64,000 nucleotides of DNA from DLKC01 sp002478885 (GCA_046329585.1 JAXLUI010000001.1:1550001-1614000), one strand, 5' to 3'; shown: positions 17,067 to 26,378, numbered from the stretch's first letter. Notes: generated by a model not told the origin, from the sequence alone. Program-made: numbers and translations.

Positions 17067-17687
17067 TCAAAGAAAGGCGGCAAGCTGTTTGAAATGGAAT
17101 ATCTTATTGGTGATATCAATATCGGGGTGAACCCGGAGTGTGTCGTATAAAACCCAATCAATGCCGCTTTGTTTCGCTGCTTGTATTTCTGAATGCGGAT
17201 CGTCTCCCACGACCAGCACATCACTTTTTAAATAACTATGCCGTGAAAGTATTTCTTTGAACATTTTCTTTTTAGTTAGGAAAGATAAAGCTGGGTCTAC
17301 AATGTGTATCTCCTCAAAGTCTTTTTCAATACCCAATTGCTTTATTTTGCTTCGCTGCAATGTTGTAAAACCTGTGGTGACCAAAAATTTCGGGAGCGCT
17401 ATTTTTTTTATTTCAACATAGTCTTCAAAGGGAGTCATAGGCTTTTCGTAAGTAATGTTCTTCAATAGCTCAAAACCTTCGCTGGAAAGCTTCTCACTAA
17501 AATTGAATTCCGCAGCCACCCGCTGGTAAGGTTTGCGCATAATTTCTTTTTTTACCTCTTCAAAACTTCCCTGGTACTCACCAGATTCGCTGATGAGTTG
17601 AAATAAATTGCAGAATAAATCCTGACCGATTTGCTGAACCGGATAAATCGTGTTGTCAAGATCGAGTATGAGTGCCTGCTTTGGCAT
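17067..17687 (-). CDS. HAD-superfamily hydrolase
   Basis: A 206-residue haloacid-dehalogenase-fold hydrolase. Motif I is DLDNT at residues 9-13 (nucleophile Asp9, acid Asp11), motif II is LVTTGF, and motif III/IV is VVGDDPHSEIQAAKQSG. The cap is a small helical insertion (about 25-85), as in pyrimidine-5'-nucleotidase/phosphoglycolate phosphatase subfamilies. It is likely a small-molecule phosphatase, but the substrate is unknown. It lies 138 bp upstream of the glycosyltransferase gene on the same strand and 149 bp downstream of the CapK-like gene. Confidence 0.85.
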   Translation of the reverse strand: MPKQALILDLDNTIYPVQQIGQDLFCNLFQLISESGEYQGSFEEVKKEIMRKPYQRVAAEFNFSEKLSSEGFELLKNITYEKPMTPFEDYVEIKKIALPKFLVTTGFTTLQRSKIKQLGIEKDFEEIHIVDPALSFLTKKKMFKEILSRHSYLKSDVLVVGDDPHSEIQAAKQSGIDWVLYDTLRVHPDIDITNKIFHFKQLAAFL

Positions 17688-17770
17688 AATGAATTGTCTT
17701 CTGAATGTTATAACTATACGCCAATATTAGTTCGATAAAAAATAAGCAGCTTTGTTTCCGTAAAGTCACC

Positions 17771-17829
17771 ACAGTTTAAGACTGTGACGCAACAGTTGAT
17801 GCCACAACTACCGCTGCTGGCTTCACAAC
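17771..17829 (+). repeat. DIR, type A, copy 6 (diverged)
   Basis: CAGTTTAAGACTGTGACGC then AACAGTTGATGCCA and the tail GCTGGCTTCACAAC. The tail ends 7 bp from the stop codon of the CapK-like gene. The core has ACTGTGACGC in place of AGTGCGACGC. Confidence 0.7.
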
Positions 17830-17836
17830 TACTTTG

Positions 17837-19231
17837 CTAAATGGAACCGGTCAACTTCGAAATCACTGCCTGGAATTTGCCATTGTTGTTTAGCGGTATT
17901 TCTTTCACGGTTTCTATAGTAATGCTGATCTCACCAAGCTGACTTTCTATGCGTTTGCGAATGGCTATTTCTTCGTCGCTAACAAGCATACCATCGGCTA
18001 CAAGCCTGATCTGAATTTCATCTAGGCTGCGTTGAATTACCTGCGCCTGCTTTACAGAATGCAATCCGTTGAACACACTGTGAAAACGGACCATCTGCCT
18101 GCCGTCTTTACCAACGATAACATCTTCAATGCGGCCGACCACTTCCTGCACCACAGGCATGTGCCTTCCGCAACTACAGGTTTTATCGGACATGATCATC
18201 GTGTCGCCGATTTTGTACCGGATCAATGGCTGATCGTAGTTAACAAAGCCGGTACAATAAACATCGCCTGCAATGCCAGCGGGCACAGGCTTCATTTCAT
18301 TGTTCAGCAGTTCAATAATTCCCGCATCAGGACTGATATGCAGGCTTCCATGCTCACACTCGGTAATGAGTGCACAGGCTTCAACGCCGCTCCATCCATC
18401 AAAAGTCTTACAGTGATAAACATCGCTGAATGTTTGCCGCATTTCCGGCGTAAGCTTTTCGCTTGATGTAATCACTGCCTTCAACAATGGCGCATCAAGA
18501 TTCATCTCTTTGAAAAATCTTGCAAGTAAAAAATTACTCACCGCGTAACCGGTCATGTACTGCAGCTGATATTTTCTGATGCCTTCTAGATAACTCTTTG
18601 CGTTAACAGCGCTTATATGATAGGCCGAAAAATAAACCTGCTTTTCAAAAATATTATAGCGGTAGAAAGGTGCTGTATTAACGGCCTTTGGCAAAACTCT
18701 CCGGCCACCAATCATACCGCGAGGTATAAAACTACTTACGCCGGCCCAGTTGCGAACTCTTGATTCAAACAATGCCATCCAACGTTGGTGCATCGCATGA
18801 GAGAACAGAAGTTGTGTAGGTGTTCCGGTACTTCCGCTACTGGCTATGAATGTGCCGTTCTTCTCTCTTTCTGCTGCAAGCAGCGTTGATTTGCCAAATA
18901 TTCGCAGGTTTTCTTTTGTGAGTATGGGCAATACTGCCAGCCCTTCAACATTTATTTTTTTTAGCTGATCAACATTAATACCAGCATTGGAAAAGGATTC
19001 GTGGTAATAAGGCACATTCGTAAAAGCATGAACAAGCAGTCGATGTAATTGCTGCTGTTCATATTCGGCCCATTGCTGAACAGTATAATTTTCACGTTCC
19101 TTCGCCTGGGCATATTCGTGGGCAAACATACCCCCAAACCTTCGCTGTTTCCATTGCCAGCCATAGGCCGACACCATCAGGTTTTGCATCCACAAAGGGC
19201 TGTGAGCATATATATTTTCCTGTAACCTCAA
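17837..19231 (-). CDS. CapK/PaaK-like adenylate-forming enzyme
   Basis: A 464-residue member of the phenylacetate-CoA ligase-like (PaaK/CapK) branch of the ANL superfamily. The adenylate motif SSGSTGTPTQLLF lies near residue 130, TSSEKLTPEMRQTFSD near 245, a Cys-rich insertion CSCGRHMPVVQEVVGRIED near 350 and a C-terminal swivel domain after that. CapK relatives often sit in capsule or polysaccharide loci, and here glycosyltransferase and lpxB genes lie nearby, so activation of an acid for surface-glycan decoration is more likely than phenylacetate degradation; no paa genes are present. The substrate is not known. Confidence 0.83.
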   Translation of the reverse strand: MRLQENIYAHSPLWMQNLMVSAYGWQWKQRRFGGMFAHEYAQAKERENYTVQQWAEYEQQQLHRLLVHAFTNVPYYHESFSNAGINVDQLKKINVEGLAVLPILTKENLRIFGKSTLLAAEREKNGTFIASSGSTGTPTQLLFSHAMHQRWMALFESRVRNWAGVSSFIPRGMIGGRRVLPKAVNTAPFYRYNIFEKQVYFSAYHISAVNAKSYLEGIRKYQLQYMTGYAVSNFLLARFFKEMNLDAPLLKAVITSSEKLTPEMRQTFSDVYHCKTFDGWSGVEACALITECEHGSLHISPDAGIIELLNNEMKPVPAGIAGDVYCTGFVNYDQPLIRYKIGDTMIMSDKTCSCGRHMPVVQEVVGRIEDVIVGKDGRQMVRFHSVFNGLHSVKQAQVIQRSLDEIQIRLVADGMLVSDEEIAIRKRIESQLGEISITIETVKEIPLNNNGKFQAVISKLTGSI

Positions 19232-19290
19232 TTTAAAAGCGCAGCTTCAACACTGCAAAAGATTTTCGACGTCAGTAAATATTATTTCTA

Positions 19291-19324
19291 TTTGAACCAA
19301 AAATAAGCAGGCTTGTTAAATTTG
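19291..19324 (+). promoter_or_regulatory. Bacteroidota-type promoter before the small membrane protein gene
   Basis: TTTG (19291-19294), a 22-bp spacer, then TAAATTTG (19317-19324) match the Bacteroidota sigma-ABfr consensus (TTTG, TAnnTTTG). It overlaps a TTG alternative start at 19313, which supports the ATG at 19340 as the real start. Confidence 0.5.
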
Positions 19325-19339
19325 CATAAACTCTCTTTT

Positions 19340-19519
19340 ATGGGCATCTGGCGGCAAATGGCAGAATACCTCTACATAAAAAAACGTGATCCAAATAGTC
19401 CACGTACACAATGGATTAAATATATGCACGGTATGAACCGAATTTCGCTGATCATGTTCGTGGTCGCACTTCTCATTATGCTGCTTAAGTTTATTATTCT
19501 TCCTTTGTTTGGCAAATAG
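19340..19519 (+). CDS. Small single-pass membrane protein (DUF6728-like)
   Basis: A 59-residue protein: a polar N-terminus MGIWRQMAEYLYIKKRDPNS, then MHGMNRISLIMFVVALLIML with one transmembrane helix and a short tail. The pattern resembles small Bacteroidota proteins I remember as DUF6728; the function is unknown. The frame can be extended 9 codons to a TTG at 19313, but that lies inside a good promoter match, so the ATG is preferred. The gene stands alone, divergent from the CapK-like gene and convergent with lpxB. Confidence 0.75.
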   Translation: MGIWRQMAEYLYIKKRDPNSPRTQWIKYMHGMNRISLIMFVVALLIMLLKFIILPLFGK

Positions 19520-19520
19520 C

Positions 19521-19591
19521 TTTTACCACAATTCAATTTGCTACAGGCAGCAGTCCCCGTGTAATCGCTGGTTGTGTCACTCACTTCAGCG
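19521..19591 (-). repeat. DIR, type B, copy 7
   Basis: Plus strand GTTGTGTCACTCACTTCAGC (19571-19590), the type B core reversed, with the tail toward the left reading TTTTACCACAATTC. It fills the gap between two convergent genes. Confidence 0.8.
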
Positions 19592-19626
19592 TTCTGAACT
19601 TCAATGAGCCATTGCTGTTGCCGTTG

Positions 19627-20751
19627 TTAACGTGGAATGCCTTTTACAAAAAGGTATATACTTTCAGCGGCTTTTGCTGAAGCATCGCCACCCCGGCTAA
19701 GCAGTTGTTTCAGTTCGGCGTAATCTTTTTGAATAGCGGATGCTTTTTGCCGGTTGTTGAGCAGCAGGTCAAGCTCTCTTTCAAGATTATCAATGGTAAG
19801 ATCATTTTGGATGAGCTCCGTTACAACAAGCTTATCCATGATAAGATTAACCAACGAGATATATTTTATTTTGATGAGCCTTTTGGCAATCTGGTAGCTG
19901 ATGTTACTGCCTTTGTAACAAACGACCTCAGGCACCGCGAACAATGCCGTTTCCAATGTTGCGGTGCCGCTTGTAACAAGTGCCGCCACAGATTTTGCCA
20001 GCAACGCGTAAGTTTCATTTCGAACAGAAGAAACGTTGTGGTACGCTTGTAACAATGGTTCATAAAAACCATCTTCCTGACCCGGCGCTTTTGCAACAAT
20101 AAACTCATAACCGGGAAACGATTTACTCACTTCAAGCATAATGGGCAGCTTCTTTAATATCTCCTGTTTGCGACTGCCTGGCAAAAGTGCAATAACTGAT
20201 TTGCCGTTTGTAATTTCACTGACGGATGTTGGATTTTCTTTAAACTTATCGATTACCTGTACCAGTGGATGACCAACATATTCCACGTCCCAGTTCCAAC
20301 GGTTTTTATAGTAGTCTTTTTCGAAAGGAAGAATCACCAGCATCTTGTCTATATACTGCTTCATCTTTTTAACGCGGCCTTCTTTCCAGGCCCAAACCTG
20401 CGGAGAAATATAGAATACAATCTTATAGCCCTGGGCTTTGGCCCATTGCGCCACGCGGAGATTGAATCCCGGGTAATCTATCAGCACGAGCACATCGGGT
20501 TGAAAAAGCTGAACATCATCCTTGCAAAATTTTAGATTGTTCAGTATCGTTCGCAGGTTCATAACAACTTCAACAAAACCCATGAAAGCAAGCTCTTTGT
20601 AATGCTTTACAATTAAACCACCTGCGCTTTGCATAAGATCGCCACCCCAGCACCGTATTTCAGCCTGTTCATCGAGTCTTTTCAACTCTTTGATGAGGTT
20701 GCTGCCATGAAGGTCGCCACTTGCTTCGCCCGCAATTATATAATACTTCAT
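19627..20751 (-). CDS. lpxB: Lipid-A-disaccharide synthase
   Basis: A 374-residue GT19 enzyme that joins UDP-2,3-diacylglucosamine and lipid X to give lipid A disaccharide, at the cytoplasmic face of the inner membrane. Full family length. Signatures are MKYYIIAGEASGDLHGSNL at the N-terminus, WGGDLMQSAGG, LIDYPGFNLRVAQWAK, YISPQVWAWKEGR and ALLPGSRKQEI, plus VTSGTATLE in the donor-binding region. It proves an outer membrane with lipid A. No other lpx gene lies next to it. Confidence 0.96.
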   Translation of the reverse strand: MKYYIIAGEASGDLHGSNLIKELKRLDEQAEIRCWGGDLMQSAGGLIVKHYKELAFMGFVEVVMNLRTILNNLKFCKDDVQLFQPDVLVLIDYPGFNLRVAQWAKAQGYKIVFYISPQVWAWKEGRVKKMKQYIDKMLVILPFEKDYYKNRWNWDVEYVGHPLVQVIDKFKENPTSVSEITNGKSVIALLPGSRKQEILKKLPIMLEVSKSFPGYEFIVAKAPGQEDGFYEPLLQAYHNVSSVRNETYALLAKSVAALVTSGTATLETALFAVPEVVCYKGSNISYQIAKRLIKIKYISLVNLIMDKLVVTELIQNDLTIDNLERELDLLLNNRQKASAIQKDYAELKQLLSRGGDASAKAAESIYLFVKGIPR

Positions 20752-20898
20752 TCCGGTTTGGTTCTTAGAAGTGTGATTTCGTTCTTTAAAAATAATAGCT
20801 GCAAAATACGATTAGTTTTAGTTGCCCTGTGAGCGGCGGCGAAATGTGTGTATGGATATAACAAGAGGAAACGCATAGCTTGCCACTTGCAGTTGCCA

Positions 20899-20958
20899 CA
20901 GTTGAAGAGTGCGACGCAACAGCAGCCGCACAGCGAACCGATGCCGGGTTCAAAAAAA
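20899..20958 (+). repeat. DIR, type A, copy 8
   Basis: CAGTTGAAGAGTGCGACGC, CAACAGCAGCCGCA and the tail ATGCCGGGTTCAAAAAAA. The tail ends exactly at the stop codon of the DinB-like gene (20959-20961, minus strand). Confidence 0.88.
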
Positions 20959-21468
20959 TTACAAATATCTTTCTTTAATCACAGCCATATGATGGAGTAA
21001 ATGCCCGAATGTAATGTATGCAAGCGCGTTTGCTGTAATCGCATTATTGCTTGCAGTGCCCGATTGGCTCAGTTGTTCTTCGTTAAGAGTGGAGAGCATC
21101 GCATCGTTTGCTTTGCGCAGTAAAACGAACTCGTCTTTCAATGACTGAAAACTGCGTTCTTCAGCAAACGAGTTGGCAGCATATTCGTTCTCATCGAACC
21201 CGGCAAGAGGTGTTTTGTCTTTGCGTGCTATACGAAGCGTACGGTAAACAAAAACACGCTCTGCATCTATCACATGCAGCAGCAGATCCTTGAGTGTCCA
21301 CTTGCCTTCGGCGTAAGCATAGTTTTCTTTTGCTTCCGGCAGGCTGCTATAAAATTGTTCGATCACTGATGAGTGATTGGCGATCGTTTCTTTTACCGAT
21401 TCGCCCTGTACATAGCCGATATACTTGTGATAGAATGAGGCAGAATCAGTGGGTAATGGTCTGGCCAT
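20959..21468 (-). CDS. DinB/YfiT-like putative metal-dependent protein
   Basis: A 169-residue four-helix-bundle protein of the DinB-like superfamily (DinB_2). The likely metal triad is His in LLLHVIDAERVF near residue 77 and two His in FGHLLHHMAVIKERYL near the C-terminus. Members include bacillithiol- and mycothiol-dependent transferases and hydrolases, but many are uncharacterised. Its start is one base after the stop of the upstream subtilisin gene (21470), so the two are very likely co-transcribed and translationally coupled; no functional link is obvious. Confidence 0.85.
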   Translation of the reverse strand: MARPLPTDSASFYHKYIGYVQGESVKETIANHSSVIEQFYSSLPEAKENYAYAEGKWTLKDLLLHVIDAERVFVYRTLRIARKDKTPLAGFDENEYAANSFAEERSFQSLKDEFVLLRKANDAMLSTLNEEQLSQSGTASNNAITANALAYITFGHLLHHMAVIKERYL

Positions 21469-21469
21469 A

Positions 21470-23161
21470 TCAATTGTTTTCTTTTGGTTTGACTAGCGTG
21501 GGTTTCACTTTTTTGGGATTCCTGCTATCGGATGGTTCAGGTTTCAGGCCGGCTGCTATTTCAACCGCCTGGTAAGCATTTACAACACCGCCTGAAATAC
21601 TAAGAGCATGCATATTAGAAGGCTTTTCTGTGCCGGGCACCGTAACAGCCAGCGTATCGGCATATGCTTCGGCTGATTTGTCGATGGCGTAGATCACCTG
21701 TTTTGCTGAGAGCGCCGGGTAGTAAGAGCGAATGAGTGCCGCAATGCCTGTAACCACCGGCGCAGCCATGCTGGTACCATTTAGGAAACCGTACTGGTTA
21801 TGCCCCGGCAGCGTTGAATAAATTTTTATGCCAGGTGCAAAAACATCAACTGTAGCTTTGCCGTAGTTGCTGAAGTCGGCAACAATTTCACCTTTGGCCA
21901 CATCGGCATCGCCACTGGCACCTACCGACAAAAAATTCGTTGCTTTTGTATGGTAAGCCATGAGGTATGCGTTGGGGAAGACATCTACACTGTCAGTATT
22001 ATGCGATTCATTCCCGGCGGCACGAACAATAAGCACATCTTTTAATTCGGCATATCGTACTGCTTCATCTACCCATTTCTTTTCAGGTGAAAAGCTTTTT
22101 CCAAAACTCATGTTTATAACGGTGGCTCCATTGTCGACTGCATATTTTATGGCAAGGGCAATGTCTTTATCATACTCATCGCCATCGGGAATTGCTCTTA
22201 TCATCATGATCTTCACATGATCTGCTACACCATTTACACCAATGTTGTTATTTCTTACTGCGGCAATAATTCCCGATACATGTGTGCCATGCATAGGGTC
22301 GGGGCCCATGATATCATTATTGCCATAATAACGGTCGTTGATATCGTAATAATTGTCTTTGATCACCTGGGCCCTATAGTCGGGAGGACGATTTAGTTTA
22401 TTATCGATCTCCCTTTTTTTTCCTTCCACATAATCCTCCAGGTCGCTGATGAGACTTTTGTTGGTTTGATCTTCCACGTCATTCAGCATTTTCAAACAGG
22501 TAATATAGCCCATCTTTGCCTGCTTGCCTTTTGATGTCTCGGGCTGAAATTTCTCCAGTTCATCCTGGGTGTATTCGTCTTTATTCATCTCGGCCCTGAT
22601 GACCTGGTCATTCTTTTTCAACGAACGGCAAATAACATCAAGCATCTGCACCTGCATCTTTTCATCAGGGTCTATATTCATCTGGCCGGAAGCTTTTACC
22701 CATTCATTGTACTGCCATTTTTCGTCTTCGGTAAATGCAGATGTATCAAGATTGCTGGTGCTGAATTTATCTTTAAAGTGATAGTAAACCCTCGATCTTT
22801 CATCATTGGCCTTGTTCAGGTTATTGCCGTCGGAGTTACCAAGAAAATTCCAGCCGTGTATGTCATCCACATAGCCGTTATGATCATCATCGATACCATT
22901 GCCAGGAATTTCTTTTGTATTTATCCAAAGTATATCTTTCAGGTCTTCATGCGCTGTATCAACACCGGAATCAATCACAGCCACTATCACGGGCTTGTAA
23001 GGTTTACCGTTCAAGAATGTATAAGCTTTATCAATACTAATCCCATTAAAATGGTCAGTTTGAGCATCTCCCATATGCCATCCCTTAACCCCGGATTGTG
23101 CGAATGTTAACTGTGTAATAAACAGGGCTGTAGCAAGCGGCAATAATTTCAATCTCTGCAT
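21470..23161 (-). CDS. Secreted subtilisin-like serine protease (S8)
   Basis: A 563-residue S8 peptidase. A signal peptide (MQRLKLLPLATALFITQL, cleavage near TFA-Q) sends it out of the cytoplasm. The catalytic triad is Asp64 in AVIDSGVD, His near 292 in HGTHVSGIIA and Ser near 463 in NGTSMAAPVV. About 170 residues are inserted between the Asp and His regions, rich in charged helices; this is common in Bacteroidota S8 proteins. No T9SS C-terminal domain is visible; the C-terminus is a short Pro/Lys-rich tail, so it may stay periplasmic or be surface-released by another route. Confidence 0.92.
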   Translation of the reverse strand: MQRLKLLPLATALFITQLTFAQSGVKGWHMGDAQTDHFNGISIDKAYTFLNGKPYKPVIVAVIDSGVDTAHEDLKDILWINTKEIPGNGIDDDHNGYVDDIHGWNFLGNSDGNNLNKANDERSRVYYHFKDKFSTSNLDTSAFTEDEKWQYNEWVKASGQMNIDPDEKMQVQMLDVICRSLKKNDQVIRAEMNKDEYTQDELEKFQPETSKGKQAKMGYITCLKMLNDVEDQTNKSLISDLEDYVEGKKREIDNKLNRPPDYRAQVIKDNYYDINDRYYGNNDIMGPDPMHGTHVSGIIAAVRNNNIGVNGVADHVKIMMIRAIPDGDEYDKDIALAIKYAVDNGATVINMSFGKSFSPEKKWVDEAVRYAELKDVLIVRAAGNESHNTDSVDVFPNAYLMAYHTKATNFLSVGASGDADVAKGEIVADFSNYGKATVDVFAPGIKIYSTLPGHNQYGFLNGTSMAAPVVTGIAALIRSYYPALSAKQVIYAIDKSAEAYADTLAVTVPGTEKPSNMHALSISGGVVNAYQAVEIAAGLKPEPSDSRNPKKVKPTLVKPKENN

Positions 23162-23340
23162 TAAAATATCGTTTTCTGATGTGCTTACGCAATCGGCATT
23201 TCACATTGGCGGCAAAAGCCAACATCTTTTGCGCTAAATCATTAAAGTTCAGCAGACAAATATAATACTAAAAGAAAAAATAATCATACCGCTGCACCGG
23301 GTGAGCCTGTCCCAAAAGCTGTTTTTAAAGAAGGTTTTTA

Positions 23341-23390
23341 ATATCAGTACTTGGGCCTTGTGGCAGCTTCGTTGCGTCGCAATCTTTTCA
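23341..23390 (-). repeat. DIR, type A, copy 9 (diverged)
   Basis: Plus strand CTTCGTTGCGTCGCAATC (core 23370-23381) followed by TTTTCATTTGCAG. The tail side (GTACTTGGGCC) is poorly kept. Confidence 0.7.
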
Positions 23391-23478
23391 TTTGCAGTAT
23401 TTCAATTGGGCAGGGTTTGGGTTTCAGAAGATTAGGCGGCCCTGCGCTTTGTAATGAATATGGGTTGGTAAGTAAATA

Positions 23479-23528
23479 AAAATTGCGGCAAACGCAACGA
23501 TGAACACATCGTAGTTGACCGCAATTTT
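23479..23528 (-). terminator. Terminator of the ALDH7-type gene
   Basis: A 10-bp outer stem (AAAATTGCGG at 23479-23488 with CCGCAATTTT at 23519-23528) encloses a second stem CGATG/CATCG. On the minus strand a T-rich run follows. It lies 17 bp after the stop codon at 23545. Confidence 0.75.
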
Positions 23529-23544
23529 AGGAATTCATTTGCTA

Positions 23545-25068
23545 TTATAAGTCGAATTTAATGCCTTGAGCCAAAGGCAGTTTATCACCAAAATTTATGG
23601 TGTTGGTCTGCCTGCGCATATAAGCTTTCCAGGCATCGCTGCCGCTCTCCCGGCCGCCACCGGTTTCTTTCTCGCCTCCGAATGCACCGCCGATTTCTGC
23701 GCCACTTGTTCCAATATTTACATTGGCGATACCGCAATCACTACCGGCATGAGAAAGGAATAATTCCGATTCGCGAATATTCAACGTCATTATCGCCGAT
23801 GACAATCCCTGTGGCACCCCGTTCTGCAATGCAACTGCTTCCTCAATTGTCGAATATTTGATTAAATACAAGATTGGCGCAAACGTTTCATGCTGCACAA
23901 CAGGCAAACTGTTGGTCACTTCTGCAATGCATGGTTTTACATAACAACCGCTTTCATAACCCACGCCATCAAGCACAGCGCCCTCCACAACAAAGTTCCC
24001 ACCTTGCGCTTTGCACTGCTCAATAGCGGAGAGGTACATTTTCACCGCATCTTTATCGATCAACGGACCCACGTGGTTATTCGCGTCCAGAGGGTTTCCA
24101 ATTCTTAATTGTTGATATGCTTTCGACAGTTTTTGTTTAAAAGAGTCATATACCGATTCATGAATGATTAACCGCCTCGTAGTCGTACATCGCTGACCGG
24201 CAGTGCCGACAGCGCCAAACAGCGCGCCGATCACAGACATCTCAATATCTGCATGCTGCGAAATAATGATGGCGTTGTTTCCGCCCAATTCAAGAATTGA
24301 TCTCCCCAGGCGTGCAGCCACCGCAGTTGAAACAGCCTTCCCCATTCTAGTAGAACCGGTAGCAGAAACCAGTGGAATACGTGTGTCGTCTGATAACCAC
24401 TCACCCACTTCCCTGCCACCCTGCACAAGACAGCTCACACCTTCTGGTACAGCATTTTTTTCAAAGACTTCAGCTATTATTTTTTGGCAGGCAATGCCAC
24501 AAAGCGGTGTTTTCTCACTGGGCTTCCAAACACACACGTCGCCACAAACCCAAGCCAGGGCAGTATTCCAGCTCCAAACCGCTACAGGGAAGTTGAATGC
24601 TGAAATTATGCCCACCACACCCAGTGGATGCCATTGTTCATACATCCTGTGTTGGGGTCGTTCGCTGTGTATGGTCAACCCGTATAACTGGCGCGACAAC
24701 CCAACAGCAAAATCGCAGATGTCGATCATCTCCTGCACTTCGCCCATCCCTTCCTGAAGGCTCTTGCCCATTTCATAACTCACGAGTTTACCAAGTGGTT
24801 CTTTATAATGCCTCAAAGCTTCACCAAACTGGCGCACAATTTCGCCGCGTTTCGGAGCCGGCCATAAACGCCATTCTTTAAAAGCTTGGGCTGCTTTTTC
24901 AATCACCATGTCAAAGCTTTCTTTATCTGTAGCAGTAACACTTCCAATCAATTGTGCATCGACAGGAGAAAACGAGTCAATTTTTTCACCTTTACCTGGT
25001 AACCATGTATTTCCCGTGGATACACCTGCATTCATTGCTTCAATACCCAACTGTTTTAAAAATTCCAT
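23545..25068 (-). CDS. amaB: ALDH7-type aldehyde dehydrogenase (2-aminoadipate 6-semialdehyde dehydrogenase)
   Basis: A 507-residue NAD-dependent dehydrogenase closest in pattern to antiquitin (ALDH7A1)/AmaB, which oxidises 2-aminoadipate 6-semialdehyde to 2-aminoadipate in lysine breakdown. Visible signatures: SAFNFPVAVWSWNTALAWVCGD, the cofactor loop ATGSTRMGKAV, general-base ELGGNN, catalytic Cys near residue 294 in AGQRCTTTRRL, and the ALDH7 C-terminus GGAFGGEKETGGGRESGSDA. It lies 61 bp downstream of a DUF1338 gene on the same strand, which supports a lysine or hydroxylysine route. The gene symbol is an inference from family and context; a broader aldehyde range is possible. Confidence 0.88.
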   Translation of the reverse strand: MEFLKQLGIEAMNAGVSTGNTWLPGKGEKIDSFSPVDAQLIGSVTATDKESFDMVIEKAAQAFKEWRLWPAPKRGEIVRQFGEALRHYKEPLGKLVSYEMGKSLQEGMGEVQEMIDICDFAVGLSRQLYGLTIHSERPQHRMYEQWHPLGVVGIISAFNFPVAVWSWNTALAWVCGDVCVWKPSEKTPLCGIACQKIIAEVFEKNAVPEGVSCLVQGGREVGEWLSDDTRIPLVSATGSTRMGKAVSTAVAARLGRSILELGGNNAIIISQHADIEMSVIGALFGAVGTAGQRCTTTRRLIIHESVYDSFKQKLSKAYQQLRIGNPLDANNHVGPLIDKDAVKMYLSAIEQCKAQGGNFVVEGAVLDGVGYESGCYVKPCIAEVTNSLPVVQHETFAPILYLIKYSTIEEAVALQNGVPQGLSSAIMTLNIRESELFLSHAGSDCGIANVNIGTSGAEIGGAFGGEKETGGGRESGSDAWKAYMRRQTNTINFGDKLPLAQGIKFDL

Positions 25069-25129
25069 ATAGCTAAATTTTGTGTTTGTAAAGATAATTG
25101 CTATGCCGCAGCAAAGCAGCTAACAAATA

Positions 25130-26026
25130 TTATTCTCTTCCCGTTTGCGATGCATAAGTGCTTTCAAAAATTTTATCAGCATTGTTCGCTTCAAATCCTT
25201 CTCGCCTGTGCCTGCGCGTTAATGCAACAGAAGGAAGGTGTGTAAATTCTTTTAATGGCTTTCTTTCAGCAAACTCCACATAAGAACCCGGGATAAGATG
25301 GTTAATGCCATCCGCAAATTCAGCAGGCACCATTTCGGCAATTGTTGCGCTTTGAAGCAACATTCCGTCGGCGCTGATCTTTGTTTTGCCGCCTGCGTCG
25401 TTTAATTTAAAATTATTTCTTTCCAGGAAGTTATTAAACTCGCCAATGGTATTGTAACCATCTTCCAGGTTGTGCACACTCACCGTAAAATGATTTAAGT
25501 AATAACGGTTGTAAATAACCCATGCCGCGTATTCGCTCTCTTCTGCCAGGGCAAGATAGTCGCTGAGTGTTGGCAACTTCCACAAACCGCTGTGCAAAAA
25601 CTGATCAACCGCATGGCCATCGTTCAGTTTCAGCGAGTCAACCGGGTCGACTGTAATAGAATCCGTGTAAGAATGTATTATTTGCTGTGCCTTGTCTGAA
25701 AGGTCTTTCACACGAAGTTCACTTATAAATATCCGGGGGTAAGCCGGTGAAGCCGGCGCATACCAGTAAGCATCTAATTTTTTGGAGGGGAAAAAATAAT
25801 GATCCATTCTTCTGTATCCATAATGCAGGAATATTTTTTCCAACGACTGAATTCCGAGGTTAGGTACGCCCAAAGTTCTAAAAGCAATATGATCGTTTTC
25901 AATGTCAGCAGCATTTTCGATTGCGCCTTCTTTCAGCATAACATTTATGATGGCACTTACATCAGGCACACGCTCCTGGTACCGCGCCATTAAACCTTTT
26001 AAAACAATATCGAGTGTTTTATTCAT
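25130..26026 (-). CDS. hglS: 2-oxoadipate dioxygenase/decarboxylase (DUF1338, HglS-like)
   Basis: A 298-residue protein of the DUF1338 family. A characterised member (Pseudomonas HglS) is an Fe(II) enzyme turning 2-oxoadipate into D-2-hydroxyglutarate with loss of CO2. Key stretches are DHIAFRTLG (first metal His), HYFFPSKKLDAYWY, ISELRV and NHFTVSVHNLE, followed by the FAERKPL region with a likely metal-binding Glu. Family members from Bacteroidota are shorter than the ~450-residue proteobacterial type, as here. It is 61 bp upstream of an ALDH7-type gene, its expected partner two steps earlier in lysine catabolism. The aminotransferase that would link them is not in the window. Confidence 0.83.
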   Translation of the reverse strand: MNKTLDIVLKGLMARYQERVPDVSAIINVMLKEGAIENAADIENDHIAFRTLGVPNLGIQSLEKIFLHYGYRRMDHYFFPSKKLDAYWYAPASPAYPRIFISELRVKDLSDKAQQIIHSYTDSITVDPVDSLKLNDGHAVDQFLHSGLWKLPTLSDYLALAEESEYAAWVIYNRYYLNHFTVSVHNLEDGYNTIGEFNNFLERNNFKLNDAGGKTKISADGMLLQSATIAEMVPAEFADGINHLIPGSYVEFAERKPLKEFTHLPSVALTRRHRREGFEANNADKIFESTYASQTGRE

Positions 26027-26052
26027 GATGATGAATTTATCAATGAAGTAAT

Positions 26053-26112
26053 TAATTGTGAGCCGGGCTTATTCCTAAGGATTAAGCTGCTGTTGCGTCG
26101 CACACTTGTACT
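26053..26112 (-). repeat. DIR, type A, copy 10
   Basis: Plus strand AGCCGGGCTTATTCC, then GCTGCTGTTGCGTCGCAC and ACTTGTACTGC (core 26092-26105). It lies upstream of the DUF1338 gene. Confidence 0.85.
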
Positions 26113-26355
26113 GCAATGCACAAGGCAACAATTTTAGCACGGTAAATAAAGGCAGGAAAGTATAAGGCATTCATGGCACATGGGAGCAGGTACTCCTTAA
26201 AAAGGCCATGTAAGAGCGTTGTATGTTTACGAGAAAATTCATTGAGGCGGCAAAGCTATTGAATTTCTGCAAATGAATAAAAGACTTGCAGGTATTAGCT
26301 AAATCGACGCAGCCGGCATTAGGAATTGCTGCTATAAAAGTGGAACGGCAAACCG

Positions 26356-26378
26356 AGCGTGGCAACAGGCGATGCCAT
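26356..26378 (+). repeat. Degenerate DIR, type B remnant
   Basis: GAGCGTGGCAACAGGCGATG-CCA keeps the CAACAGGCGATGCCA half of type B, but the GTGAGTGAC half has decayed to GAGCGTGGC. Counted separately from the 25 clear copies. Confidence 0.45.

Larger units (their letters stand above)
23162..23544. other. Intergenic region with a DIR copy and a terminator
   Basis: A 383-bp gap between two minus-strand genes. It contains the promoter side of the protease gene (23162-23300), DIR copy 9 and the terminator of the dehydrogenase gene; no further gene is seen. Confidence 0.6.

Noticed and set aside
19313..19339. TTG start adding nine residues to the small membrane protein
   Set aside because: The region contains a good promoter -7 element, so it should be upstream of or at the transcription start.
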